Assembly (NCBI GenBank): GCA_902768785.1
Contig: CACXMM010000034.1
Location: 1-50,723, forward strand
Direction of reading: 5' to 3'
DNA from: an uncultured Prevotellaceae bacterium
GTDB lineage: Bacteria; Bacteroidota; Bacteroidia; Bacteroidales; Bacteroidaceae
Length of the DNA: 50,723 nt
This document shows, piece after piece, positions 43,338 through 50,551 of this stretch; position 1 is the stretch's first letter; each line of letters starts with the position of its first letter. Made by a program: the position numbers and the translations under genes. The notes below the pieces were generated by a model. It had not been told where the DNA came from, ran no database searches, and was given only the letters and a program-made list of their open reading frames with translations.

Positions 43338-44438
43338 TTACTCCTCAGGATACTTCGAGTGGTAGTAGTCAAGGGGCTCGCCATTGATGGCATCCTGGGT
43401 ATGGTTCATCCACACCTGACGGATGGTGGGCAGTTCCAGCAAGCCCTTCTCGATCATCGTCGAGTTGTCGCAGGTGTATCCCATGTGATGGAAGTACATC
43501 TTCCAGGAGGTATCCTCCACCTCACCCTCTTCGTTGGCCTCGAAGCCATTGTCCCAGGCATCGTCGTCGCCGGCCATGTCGTTATGTCCGTGGTCACCAT
43601 CGATAGACATCAGGGGGTGGCAGAACACCTTTCCCGACATGATGCCGTTGGCCTGCATACGTGCCAGCACATGTGTCTTGAAGTTCTCCATCATATCCAC
43701 AGTACCCACATAGTAGTTCTTGCTGATCTTCTGCAGGGCCTCCTCCAGCTGGGTGTAGCGCACATTGGCCTTGTAGGTGTCGTAAGAGTCAGGGTTACCG
43801 TGTCCCATGAAGGCCACCACACCCTGCGAAGCCTGTGTCTTGTACAGTTTATCCAGTTCCGTTGCCACGGCATTCACATCGGCCTCTGCATCCTGCAACA
43901 GGGGCACGCCCAGTTTCAGTGTAACACTGGCTAAGTATTTGTCATCGAGGTCACCGTTGCTGTTGTTGGCGAAGTCCTTGATATAGTTGATCACACGGGT
44001 GTATTCCTCACCAGGGATCACCTGCAGCGACTGCACCACGATCTCGTTGTATTTCACCCCGTCCTGTGCAAAGGCAGTGAGCCAGAAAGGAGGTGCGTAG
44101 AAGTTACGTGATGCCACGTTCTCACCCTCTGCAGCACGGTTGATACAGATAGCAGAGGAGAACGACAGGAACACGTCGTAGCCGGGGAAGGCTGACTTAT
44201 ATGCCGCCACCGTGGTATCGAAGGCATCGTATGCCTGCTGCCAGGTAGAGCCGAAGGCCACCAGGAGGATCACCTTGTTGTTCCTCTTCTGGTTCTTTAC
44301 CGTTTCGTTCACCGCTTTCTGATACACTGTGTAGTTGTTCTCGACTTTCTTGTCATCGTCGTCACTGCTACAAGCTACGAAAGTCATACATCCCATAACT
44401 GCCAGCATGGCAATCATCATACTTCTAATTCTCTTCAT
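43338..44438 (-). CDS. cbiK: CbiK-like chelatase as a predicted surface lipoprotein
   Basis: This is a 366-residue chelatase-fold protein. Residues 1-22 form a lipoprotein signal (lipobox FVAC), and the mature end is CSSDDDDKKVENN, the same acidic surface-export pattern as the DUF4374 protein. CbiK marks are VILLVAFGSTWQQAYDAF, LQVIPGEEYTRVINY, VVAFMGHGNPDSYDTYK (metal His) and CHPLMSIDGDHGHNDMAGDD (second His with a His/Asp-rich loop). The start overlaps the end of the first TonB receptor by 14 bases, so the two are coupled. A chelatase fold outside the cell could load, strip or simply bind a tetrapyrrole for that receptor. Confidence 0.9.
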   Translation of the reverse strand: MKRIRSMMIAMLAVMGCMTFVACSSDDDDKKVENNYTVYQKAVNETVKNQKRNNKVILLVAFGSTWQQAYDAFDTTVAAYKSAFPGYDVFLSFSSAICINRAAEGENVASRNFYAPPFWLTAFAQDGVKYNEIVVQSLQVIPGEEYTRVINYIKDFANNSNGDLDDKYLASVTLKLGVPLLQDAEADVNAVATELDKLYKTQASQGVVAFMGHGNPDSYDTYKANVRYTQLEEALQKISKNYYVGTVDMMENFKTHVLARMQANGIMSGKVFCHPLMSIDGDHGHNDMAGDDDAWDNGFEANEEGEVEDTSWKMYFHHMGYTCDNSTMIEKGLLELPTIRQVWMNHTQDAINGEPLDYYHSKYPEE

Positions 44439-46572
44439 AATTGCTTTGATTTAAATTGGTATTGAATTGATTATTAGTCTTCTTTCCCTTGGAAAAGCGG
44501 AGTGAGAGCGAGGCATAGACCGTCGTTCCCGAAGTGGTGGTACCGAGGTGCAGACCGTGTGGCGTACGGTCGCAGTAGTTGAAGATATTGTCGATGCCCG
44601 CCTCCACACGGTAGGACAGTCCCGACCGCTGCTTTGGAGTGAAATCATGTGTCGTGGCCAGTCGCCAGATCTGGTAGCCCTTGCCGTCGCCGTTGATCTG
44701 ATAGTAGCGCTTGGTGGAGGCTTTCCCATAGATGCCCACCCCCAAGCGGTAACCGCTCACGAACTGGTGTCCCCAGGTGACGTACGCGTTCCCTTTGTGG
44801 TGAGCCATACCGTCGATGGTGACACGTGTCATACGGTCATGACTGGTATCGTAGGTGTTCGCCTGCGTGTCGAGATAGCTGTAGCCGATCCCTGCCGACA
44901 GCTCCTTCCACGAGTAGCGTATGCTGACATCTGCGCCGTAGGTCTTGGCATCCTCGATGTTCTGATACTGACGGGTCTTCACGGGATCGTACTGAACGAT
45001 GTATTCATCGGGAGCCTGGTAGTTGGGGATCGTCACCAGAGCAATCATGTCATCCACATGATTGTAGTAGCCGGTAGCCGTCACCGACAGTCCGTTCCAC
45101 GTATATTCACCGCTCACTGAGAAGTAGTTACTCTTCTGGGGTGTCAGGTCGAGGTTACCTAAATAGAGGTAGGTACCGCTCATCTGGCGCACATAACGGT
45201 AATAGCGTTCCTTGGTGGTGGGTGTCTTAAAACCCTGACTCCATGTGGCACGCAGTCGGAACGGGTTCCCGATGCGGTACATCGCCGATACCTTCGGTGT
45301 CAGGCGCAGTCCGAAGGCCTCATGGTGGTTCAGGCGCAGTCCGGCGGTGACATTCAGGTTGTGAATGAGGTTGAACTCATCCTGCACATACACCGCCTCG
45401 TTGTGGTCATCCACTCTGCCTCCCACCACACGGGTAGGCGAATCCAGCCAGTCGTAGCGGTATTCGATACCAGCACTCAAGCGGTTCTCATAGGGCAGTG
45501 CGAATACGCCCTTCAGGTTCACCATCGTGCGCTGCTGGTCACTCTGCAGCTCCGTCTGGTCAGTCAGATAAGGGAAATAGGGGTAGTAGATTGTGCCCTT
45601 GCTCTTCTCATAGTCCTCCACGAGCGTGTTGGCAGTGAAATGATAGTAGTAGGCATGACGGTTCCAATCGACATCGAGTGTCACCACATCCGTCTTGTTC
45701 AGTTTCCACTTCCCGCCCACGGCCGCCGAAGCGTTATGGTATTCGAGGTCGTAGGTATAAACATCATAGTGGGGATATTTCCCGCTCAGACGGTAGATGC
45801 GCTTCCAGTAGGTGCTGCCCTCGGCATAGAGTTCCAGATTCTTCATCGGGGTGAAGGTCAGCCGTTCCGCCACCTGCCAGTTGGTATGACGGTTGGTGGT
45901 CTTGTTCCGCGAGTCGAGCACAGGCGGTTCCGACCCCTGTGTGTGCTCCGTGGCCGTGTTCTGCCATCCGTCGCTATGCTGCAGCTGGAAGTTCGTGTAG
46001 CTGCTCCATTTCCCGATGCTGAAGCCGATGCCGTTGTGCTGACGCAGATCGCCATAGCTGCCCACCCGTGAGGTATTCTCCAGCAGGATCCCTTCCCGGT
46101 CGTGCTTCTTCGTGATGATATTCACCACTCCGGCGATGGCATCACTGCCGTAGAGGGCACTGGAGGCTCCTTTCACGATCTCTATCTTGTCGATGTTGTG
46201 CGGATCAATCAGACTCAGGTCGTTCTGTCCGCCCACGTCGCCATGGATGCGCTTGCCGTCAATCAGAATCAGAATGTAATTGTTACCCAGACCGTTCATC
46301 TGCATCTGACTGCCCATGTCGTCTTCGTTGAAGTCGAACGAGGCGGTGAGCATGCCTAAGATCTCCTCGATGCTCTTACCAGCAAAGTTCCTCAGTGTCT
46401 TACCGCTGATCACCTCCGTCTGTACGGGAGCATCCTTCAGCAGATGCTCCGTGCCCGTGCCCGTCACGACCACCTCATCGAGCACAACGTGCTTGTCAGG
46501 CACGATCTGTGCATGCAACAATACGGACAACAGTGTGCACAGCGCACACATGGAGATTTTCCTACTACTCAT
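44425..46572 (-). CDS. BtuB-like TonB-dependent receptor under cobalamin riboswitch control
   Basis: This is a 715-residue outer-membrane receptor. A signal peptide ends LLHA, and the TonB-box region is HVVLDEVVVTGTG. The plug is at about 45-160, with NYILILIDGKRIHGDVGG and KIEIVKGASSALYGSDAIAG, then VVNIITKK. Extracellular loops are rich in Tyr and His. The last beta strand reads VYASLSLRF, but 20 more polar residues follow (ending QSNYEEN). That is unusual, since barrels normally end on the aromatic residue, and it places the stop inside the next gene. Control by the riboswitch at 46630-46798 points to a corrinoid as the substrate class. Confidence 0.92.
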   Translation of the reverse strand: MSSRKISMCALCTLLSVLLHAQIVPDKHVVLDEVVVTGTGTEHLLKDAPVQTEVISGKTLRNFAGKSIEEILGMLTASFDFNEDDMGSQMQMNGLGNNYILILIDGKRIHGDVGGQNDLSLIDPHNIDKIEIVKGASSALYGSDAIAGVVNIITKKHDREGILLENTSRVGSYGDLRQHNGIGFSIGKWSSYTNFQLQHSDGWQNTATEHTQGSEPPVLDSRNKTTNRHTNWQVAERLTFTPMKNLELYAEGSTYWKRIYRLSGKYPHYDVYTYDLEYHNASAAVGGKWKLNKTDVVTLDVDWNRHAYYYHFTANTLVEDYEKSKGTIYYPYFPYLTDQTELQSDQQRTMVNLKGVFALPYENRLSAGIEYRYDWLDSPTRVVGGRVDDHNEAVYVQDEFNLIHNLNVTAGLRLNHHEAFGLRLTPKVSAMYRIGNPFRLRATWSQGFKTPTTKERYYRYVRQMSGTYLYLGNLDLTPQKSNYFSVSGEYTWNGLSVTATGYYNHVDDMIALVTIPNYQAPDEYIVQYDPVKTRQYQNIEDAKTYGADVSIRYSWKELSAGIGYSYLDTQANTYDTSHDRMTRVTIDGMAHHKGNAYVTWGHQFVSGYRLGVGIYGKASTKRYYQINGDGKGYQIWRLATTHDFTPKQRSGLSYRVEAGIDNIFNYCDRTPHGLHLGTTTSGTTVYASLSLRFSKGKKTNNQFNTNLNQSNYEEN

Positions 46573-46629
46573 GATGAAGTATAGAGTTCAATACTTGCCG
46601 CACCCCTGTTCCCGAGGGTAACGTAAACA

Positions 46630-46798
46630 TTTGGCGAGTGGCAGGTTTCCTGGCTTTCTCCGAGAAATCCGCCTTCCCATCTTTGCAGACAGTGGCATTT
46701 GCTGGATTTCCCATAATGGAGATTACAGTAGCGGGCACTGCTCAGGTCTTACACCTGATTCCCTTTTATACCACGGTGGAACACCATGGTATCACCAT
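46630..46798 (-). promoter_or_regulatory. Cobalamin riboswitch (B12 element)
   Basis: Read on the minus strand the leader shows the B12-element order: a 5' hairpin (ACCATGGTG-TTC-CACCGTGGT); AAAAGGGAATCAGGTG; GACCTGAGCAGTGCCCGC; ACTGTAATC; GCCACTGTCTGCAAAGATGG; GAAGGCGG; and the closing AGCCAGGAAACCTGCC at 46655-46640. It lies just after a -7 box and about 60 bases before the first receptor gene. High cobalamin should repress the receptor and, by polarity, the genes after it. The core matches are very strong; the exact ends are estimated. Confidence 0.93.
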
Positions 46799-46805
46799 TC
46801 GGGTG

Positions 46806-46813
46806 CAAAGGTA
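46806..46813 (-). promoter_or_regulatory. -7 box (TACCTTTG) of the riboswitch-led operon
   Basis: TACCTTTG on the minus strand places the transcript start near 46799, right at the 5' end of the riboswitch. It is the only clear promoter seen from here to 33504, which supports a single transcript of about 13 kb. Confidence 0.6.
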
Positions 46814-46884
46814 CAACATTTTTTTCAATCACCATCACATCTACCTTTTTTTTTGGCTATTATATACTTTTAACCCTCTTTTTA

Positions 46885-47306
46885 ATAAAGATCTGCCTGG
46901 GTCAAATCATATTTAGTTCCCATAAAATAACTAAATTGGAACACAAAGACACAGAGACTCAGAGTTTTTTTACTCCATGTTCTCTGTAACCCTATTCCTC
47001 TGAGTCTCTGAGCCTCTGTGTTTAAATATAATAAACTAAATTTGGAACACAGAGACTCAGAGACTCAGGGATAAAAAACTAGAGAAAAAACTCTGTGTCT
47101 CTGAGCCTCTGAGTTTAAATATAATAAACTAAATTTGGAACACAAAGACTCAGAGACTCAGGGATAAAAATCTAGAGAAAATAACCCTCTGTGTCTCTGT
47201 GTCTCTGTGTTTAAATAAAAAAGGCTGGCCGAAGGGAAAAGCAATGAGAGAATGAATTCTCCAATTCTCAAATTCTTGATAAAGATCTACCTGGGTCAAA
47301 TCATAT
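46885..47306. repeat. Three tandem self-complementary units framed by 28-bp direct repeats
   Basis: Units begin at about 46927, 47031 and 47124 (104 and 93 bp). Each starts AACTAAATTTGGAACACA (or nearly so) and ends in TTTAAATA. In each, a left arm of the type ACACAGAGACTCAGAGACTC pairs imperfectly with a right arm of the type CTCTGAGCCTCTGAGTTT, giving a stem of about 25 bp. The array is framed by direct repeats at 46885-46912 and 47279-47306 that differ at one of 28 bases (both contain CCTGGGTCAAATCATAT). The spacer 46814-47357 holds no gene. Confidence 0.8.
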
Positions 47307-47357
47307 ATTTTATCAAAATATGCAATACCCCAGTATGGTTTATTGCTCGTTATTTAG

Positions 47358-47365
47358 TATCTTTG
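47358..47365 (+). promoter_or_regulatory. -7 box (TATCTTTG) of umuD-umuC
   Basis: TATCTTTG lies 11 bases before the ATG at 47377 and inside the longer frame that begins at 47320, ruling out that start. The short leader suggests ATG 47377 or 47386. No SOS-box assignment is attempted. Confidence 0.55.
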
Positions 47366-47376
47366 CAGACAAAAGA

Positions 47377-47811
47377 ATGAATGACATGAAACTGATAACT
47401 GGAGAGTTTGAAGAGAAACTGAGATTGCAGTTTGCACCTTCCATCAGGGCTGGATTCCCCAGTCCTGCAGAAGACTATCTGGCAGAAAGCCTGGATTTTA
47501 ACCGTGACCTGATCAAGCACCCTGAAGCCACATTCTACGGACAAGTGGAAGGTGACAGCATGATTGGACTTGGAATCAATGAGGGTGACATTGCCGTTAT
47601 TGACAGAAGCATCGAGGCAGAACATGGTGATATTGTGGTTTCCTACATCGAGGGGGATTTCAATGTGAAGCTGTTAGACCTTACACATAAGGAGGATGGA
47701 TATATCGAATTGAAGTCTGCCAACCCCAAAGCCCCCAATTTCCGCATGGATGCTGATGACAACTTCAGGGTGTGGGGCGTGGTTATCTACACCATCAAGA
47801 AATGGAAATAA
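47377..47811 (+). CDS. umuD: UmuD-like S24 (LexA-type) peptidase, polymerase V accessory
   Basis: This is a 144-residue self-cleaving accessory protein of error-prone polymerase V. The cleavage region is AGFPSPAEDY, the nucleophile Ser is in GQVEGDSMIGLGI, and the general-base Lys is in DFNVKLLDL. The start at 47377 (MNDMKLITGEF) lies after the -7 box; ATG 47386 is also possible. UmuC follows three bases after the stop, so the two are translated together. Expression is probably induced by DNA damage, as for the family; an operator is not identified. Confidence 0.93.
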   Translation: MNDMKLITGEFEEKLRLQFAPSIRAGFPSPAEDYLAESLDFNRDLIKHPEATFYGQVEGDSMIGLGINEGDIAVIDRSIEAEHGDIVVSYIEGDFNVKLLDLTHKEDGYIELKSANPKAPNFRMDADDNFRVWGVVIYTIKKWK

Positions 47812-47814
47812 TCC

Positions 47815-49110
47815 ATGTATGGCATAGTTGACTGTGATAATTGCTACGTAAGCTGTGAGAAGGTTTTCCGTCCTGACTTGGAGGGAAAATGCGTGGTCGT
47901 ACTGAGCAACAATGACGGTTGCGTGGTCGCACGTTCCAATGAGGCAAAGGCATTGGGAATCAAGGAGGGTACACCGTACTTCCAACTGGCTCAACAGTTC
48001 CCCAATCAGAAGATAGCGGTATTCAGCAGCAACTATGAGCTATACGGTGAGCTGACTGCGAGGGTCGTAAGCATCATAAGTCAGGAGGCACCAAGATACT
48101 TTAGGTATTCCATTGATGAATGTTTCGTGTACCTGGATGGCATGGAGAACATCGACTTGCAGAAGTGGGGAGAGAATCTTCACAAGCGGATTAAGAAGTC
48201 TGTGGGAATGCCAGTCAGCATCGGACTTGCGCCCAATAAGACATTAGCTAAGATTGCATCCAAGTTGGCAAAGAAATTTAAGGAATACAAGCATTGCTGT
48301 ATCATAGATGAGGACTACAAGCGCATAGCAGCCCTCAAGTGGCTACCCATTGAAGATGTGTGGGGCATTGGCCGGAGATATGCAGAGAAACTTCATTCTC
48401 TGGGTTGCAGGACAGCCTTTGACTTTGCCGAGCATCACAAGGATTGGGTAAGAGGGACGTTCAACAATATCAATATCGTTAGGACATGGCAAGAGCTTAA
48501 TGGTGAAGACTGTGTTCCCAATGAAGAGCTCGCCAAGAAGAAAAGCATTTGCACCAGTAGGTCATTTAACGGAATGGTTGGCGACTTCGAGACATTGAGG
48601 ACTCACATAGCCAACTACGCTTCACGCTGCGCTGAGAAACTGAGGAAGCAAGACACGGTAGCCTCAATTGTCGGTGTATTCCTCAGTACCAACCCATTCA
48701 GGGAAGATTTGCTCCAATATTGGAACTTCCAGGAGACACGGCTTCTGACACCAACAAACAGTGCTACTCCCATTGTTCAAGCGGCTACAGACGTATTGAG
48801 GGCCATCTATCGTAAAGACTACCTATATAAGCGCGGTGGGGTTATCGTGACAGGCATATCCCCCTCATCCCCCATCCAGCAAGACCTGTTCGACATGAAT
48901 GCAGAGCAGATTGAGAAGTTCAAGAAGCTGGATAAGGTCATTGACCGCATTAACCGCTGCTACGGCTCTGAAACCATTGTAATAGGCAGTCAGCAGTACA
49001 CACAGAAGGATGGCAGGGGCAAGGCAGATGTGTTTGCCAATGCCATCAAGCATGACTTCAAATCGAAGAACCCCACTACACGTTGGAGCGACATCATCCG
49101 ACTCAAATGA
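47815..49110 (+). CDS. umuC: Y-family translesion DNA polymerase UmuC
   Basis: This is a 431-residue Y-family polymerase. Catalytic metal ligands are Asp6 (YGIVDCDN) and Asp101-Glu102 (YSIDECF). LSNNDGCVVARSNEAKALG (30-48) is the fingers signature of UmuC. The helix-hairpin region VWGIGRRYAEKLHSLG is at about 181-196, and the C-terminal little-finger and UmuC-specific tail end SDIIRLK. The length is typical. With UmuD it bypasses lesions at the cost of mutations. Sporadic umuDC pairs in Bacteroidetes often travel on mobile DNA; no integrase is seen here. Confidence 0.96.
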   Translation: MYGIVDCDNCYVSCEKVFRPDLEGKCVVVLSNNDGCVVARSNEAKALGIKEGTPYFQLAQQFPNQKIAVFSSNYELYGELTARVVSIISQEAPRYFRYSIDECFVYLDGMENIDLQKWGENLHKRIKKSVGMPVSIGLAPNKTLAKIASKLAKKFKEYKHCCIIDEDYKRIAALKWLPIEDVWGIGRRYAEKLHSLGCRTAFDFAEHHKDWVRGTFNNINIVRTWQELNGEDCVPNEELAKKKSICTSRSFNGMVGDFETLRTHIANYASRCAEKLRKQDTVASIVGVFLSTNPFREDLLQYWNFQETRLLTPTNSATPIVQAATDVLRAIYRKDYLYKRGGVIVTGISPSSPIQQDLFDMNAEQIEKFKKLDKVIDRINRCYGSETIVIGSQQYTQKDGRGKADVFANAIKHDFKSKNPTTRWSDIIRLK

Positions 49111-49113
49111 AAT

Positions 49114-49138
49114 AAAAAAAGGCTCTCCACTGAGAGCC
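49114..49138 (-). terminator. GGCTCTC/GAGAGCC hairpin with U tract on the minus strand
   Basis: GGCTCTC (49121-49127) pairs with GAGAGCC (49132-49138). Seven A residues lie on its left, so only a minus-strand transcript gains a U tract. On the plus strand it follows the umuC stop by 10 bases without a U tract and could still act as a 3' end. The 49139-49378 stretch to the right shows no credible gene. Confidence 0.5.
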
Positions 49139-49378
49139 CCAAGAGTTAAAACACTCATCATTCCCTAACAAATGACTGGTGCAAATTTACAAATTCTGTT
49201 TTGAAGTTGCAAGCACTTAATCCCACCATTTTTGCCAATAAGACGAAATCGTAAGTTTTTGAGATGAAATTATACAATTTTGCCAATTGATGACAGGCAC
49301 CTTTCACTTGGCATCTGTGTCCCTTGGCATCTGGCTTGGAACCAAAGCCTGATCTTTTCGGATGAAGAAACCCCATAA

Positions 49379-49409
49379 AAGTGACAGACTAGGACTGTCA
49401 CGGATTCAT
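49379..49409. repeat. AGTGACAG...CTGTCAC hairpin, copy 1
   Basis: GTGACAG and CTGTCAC form a 7-bp stem at 49381-49400 and are followed by GGATTCATG. The same pattern with the same following text recurs at 50485-50515. On the minus strand both copies translate to HESVTV-x-x-CH, which explains two unrelated-looking hypothetical ORFs. Confidence 0.6.
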
Positions 49410-49435
49410 GACCGATTTGTAGGATGACAGGAATC

Positions 49436-49468
49436 AAAAAGGGGGTGGAACGCAACGGTTCCACCCCC
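49436..49468 (-). terminator. Strong intrinsic terminator after the smalltalk gene
   Basis: GGGGGTGGAA (49441-49450) and TTCCACCCCC (49459-49468) form a 10-bp GC-rich stem, followed on the minus strand by TTTTT. It begins 6 bases after the smalltalk stop and ends the HU-smalltalk transcript. Confidence 0.85.
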
Positions 49469-49473
49469 TTTGC

Positions 49474-49566
49474 TTACATACAGCTCGTGACACCCATTGA
49501 CGTGATCAGCGCGGTAAGGGCAGCAACGACCATCTCCAGGAAGGCCTTGAGCATTCGCTTCTTCAT
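49474..49566 (-). CDS. Smalltalk protein (30 residues)
   Basis: A 30-codon frame encodes MKKRMLKAFLEMVVAALT and continues to the end GVTSCM. It matches the tiny smalltalk family of Bacteroidales: a basic start, one hydrophobic segment and the terminal TSCM. A strong Shine-Dalgarno AGGAGG lies 6 bases before ATG 49566, notable because most genes here lack one. The family is usually found between an HU-like gene and an N-acetylmuramoyl-L-alanine amidase gene. HU lies upstream, but no amidase gene follows; a terminator does. Function is unknown. Confidence 0.85.
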   Translation of the reverse strand: MKKRMLKAFLEMVVAALTALITSMGVTSCM

Positions 49567-49586
49567 TTTTCCTCCTTTCTCATCTT

Positions 49587-49748
49587 TGAACGTTGAACTT
49601 TAAGCTTTGAACATTGAACTTTTGGAGCAGCGAGGGCCATTGTGCTTACACGTTTGGCCGAGTCGTGACAAAAGTCATGGAACGAAGTGACATAACTTGG
49701 AACTTGGAACATTGAACATTGAACTTGGAACATTGAACATTGAACTTT
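49587..49748. repeat. Simple repeats of TTGAAC/TTGGAAC in the HU-smalltalk spacer
   Basis: GAACGTTGAACTTTAAGC-type text occurs at 49587-49623, and ACTTGGAACATTGAACATTG repeats about twice at 49700-49748. The whole gap 49567-49853 holds no other gene, only these repeats and a purine/pyrimidine-rich end. Confidence 0.6.
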
Positions 49749-49853
49749 ATGATTACTGCTGTGGTTCCCTTTCCTCCTTAACGGATTAGACTCATTAGGC
49801 GAGCCGTCGGTCTTTCACAGTGGAGTAGTGATAAAGTTGGGAGAGGGTGGGGT

Positions 49854-50297
49854 TTAATCCCCACCGTTCTCTTCCGGCTTCTCCTCATTCACCTGAGGCA
49901 CAGGCACCACGGTACAGCCGTTGATGAACGTCTTCGAACGGTTTCCGTTGGCAGCGATCTTCGTCTCCGGCTGGAACACCACGTGAACGTTCTTCACATG
50001 CTTGCGCACGTCGTAGTCATCTGCCTCGTCAATGCCTTTGGAGCTGATTCCGAGCTTGAAGGCTCCGAAGCCGTTCAGGTGAACGCGCTTTGAGTCCTGA
50101 AGCACATCGGCCATGGTCTCGATCAGTTCGGCAATGACAGCCACGATGTCCGACTTCTTCAGCGTACAGTTGCGCTGCATGATGGTGGCAAGCTTGTTGA
50201 TGTCCACCGTCTCGGTGATCACAGCCTTGGCATACCATTTGCCGCGGTTCCTCGCGTTCTCGCCCTTCACCTGTGATAATCGGTAAAATACTGACAT
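49854..50297 (-). CDS. HU-family DNA-binding protein
   Basis: This is a 147-residue HU/IHF-like protein of the longer Bacteroidales type. The start at 50297 (MSVFYRLSQVKGENARN) has an AGGAGG site 6 to 7 bases upstream; the longer frame crosses the promoter at 50406. The HU fold shows in ATIMQRNCTLKKSDIVAVIAELIETM and VHLNGFGAFKLGIS, followed by a beta arm region (DYDVRKHVKNVHVVFQPE). The C-terminal 25 residues are acidic and Pro-rich, ending EEKPEENGGD. It probably binds DNA structure or organises the nucleoid; partner genes of this type are often in mobile or phage-derived regions. Confidence 0.9.
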   Translation of the reverse strand: MSVFYRLSQVKGENARNRGKWYAKAVITETVDINKLATIMQRNCTLKKSDIVAVIAELIETMADVLQDSKRVHLNGFGAFKLGISSKGIDEADDYDVRKHVKNVHVVFQPETKIAANGNRSKTFINGCTVVPVPQVNEEKPEENGGD

Positions 50298-50405
50298 ATA
50301 GTCCTCCTTTCTTTGTACCCCTGGGGTCGTCCCTCCTTTCACTGACGTACCCGGGGTGGTTAAACATACGGCGGTGCACCACCGGCAACCTCCCTGATTG
50401 CAGTG

Positions 50406-50436
50406 CAAAGGTACTACATTTTGAAAGCGAAAACAA
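50406..50436 (-). promoter_or_regulatory. Promoter of HU gene (TTG, 20 bp, TACCTTTG)
   Basis: TACCTTTG at 50413-50406 is preceded 20 bases upstream by TTG at 50436-50434. The leader from about 50399 to 50298 is GC-rich and contains two GGAGG sites, the second next to the ATG. Confidence 0.6.
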
Positions 50437-50484
50437 GGAAAAACGTGTTGGGCGGTTAGCCAAAATGAAATATATGCTCTCCAT

Positions 50485-50515
50485 AAGTGACAGATATAGA
50501 CTGTCACTGATTCAT
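50485..50515. repeat. AGTGACAG...CTGTCAC hairpin, copy 2
   Basis: GTGACAG and CTGTCAC again form a 7-bp stem, followed by TGATTCATG, as in copy 1 at 49379-49409. This copy lies upstream of the HU promoter, and copy 1 lies after the smalltalk terminator, so the pair frames the HU-smalltalk unit. Confidence 0.6.
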
Positions 50516-50551
50516 GTTCCTTTTGTACGAAAGGTACCTCCTTCGGTGCCA

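Noticed and set aside
45322-46071. 249-codon plus-strand frame opposite the first TonB receptor
   Set aside because: It is antisense to a clear receptor with plug and barrel motifs; the His/Val/Ile-rich sequence is typical of a shadow frame.
49158-49376. 72-codon minus-strand frame after the smalltalk gene
   Set aside because: It lies beyond a strong terminator, with no recognisable domain and an odd Cys/His/Lys mix; it is not the expected amidase.
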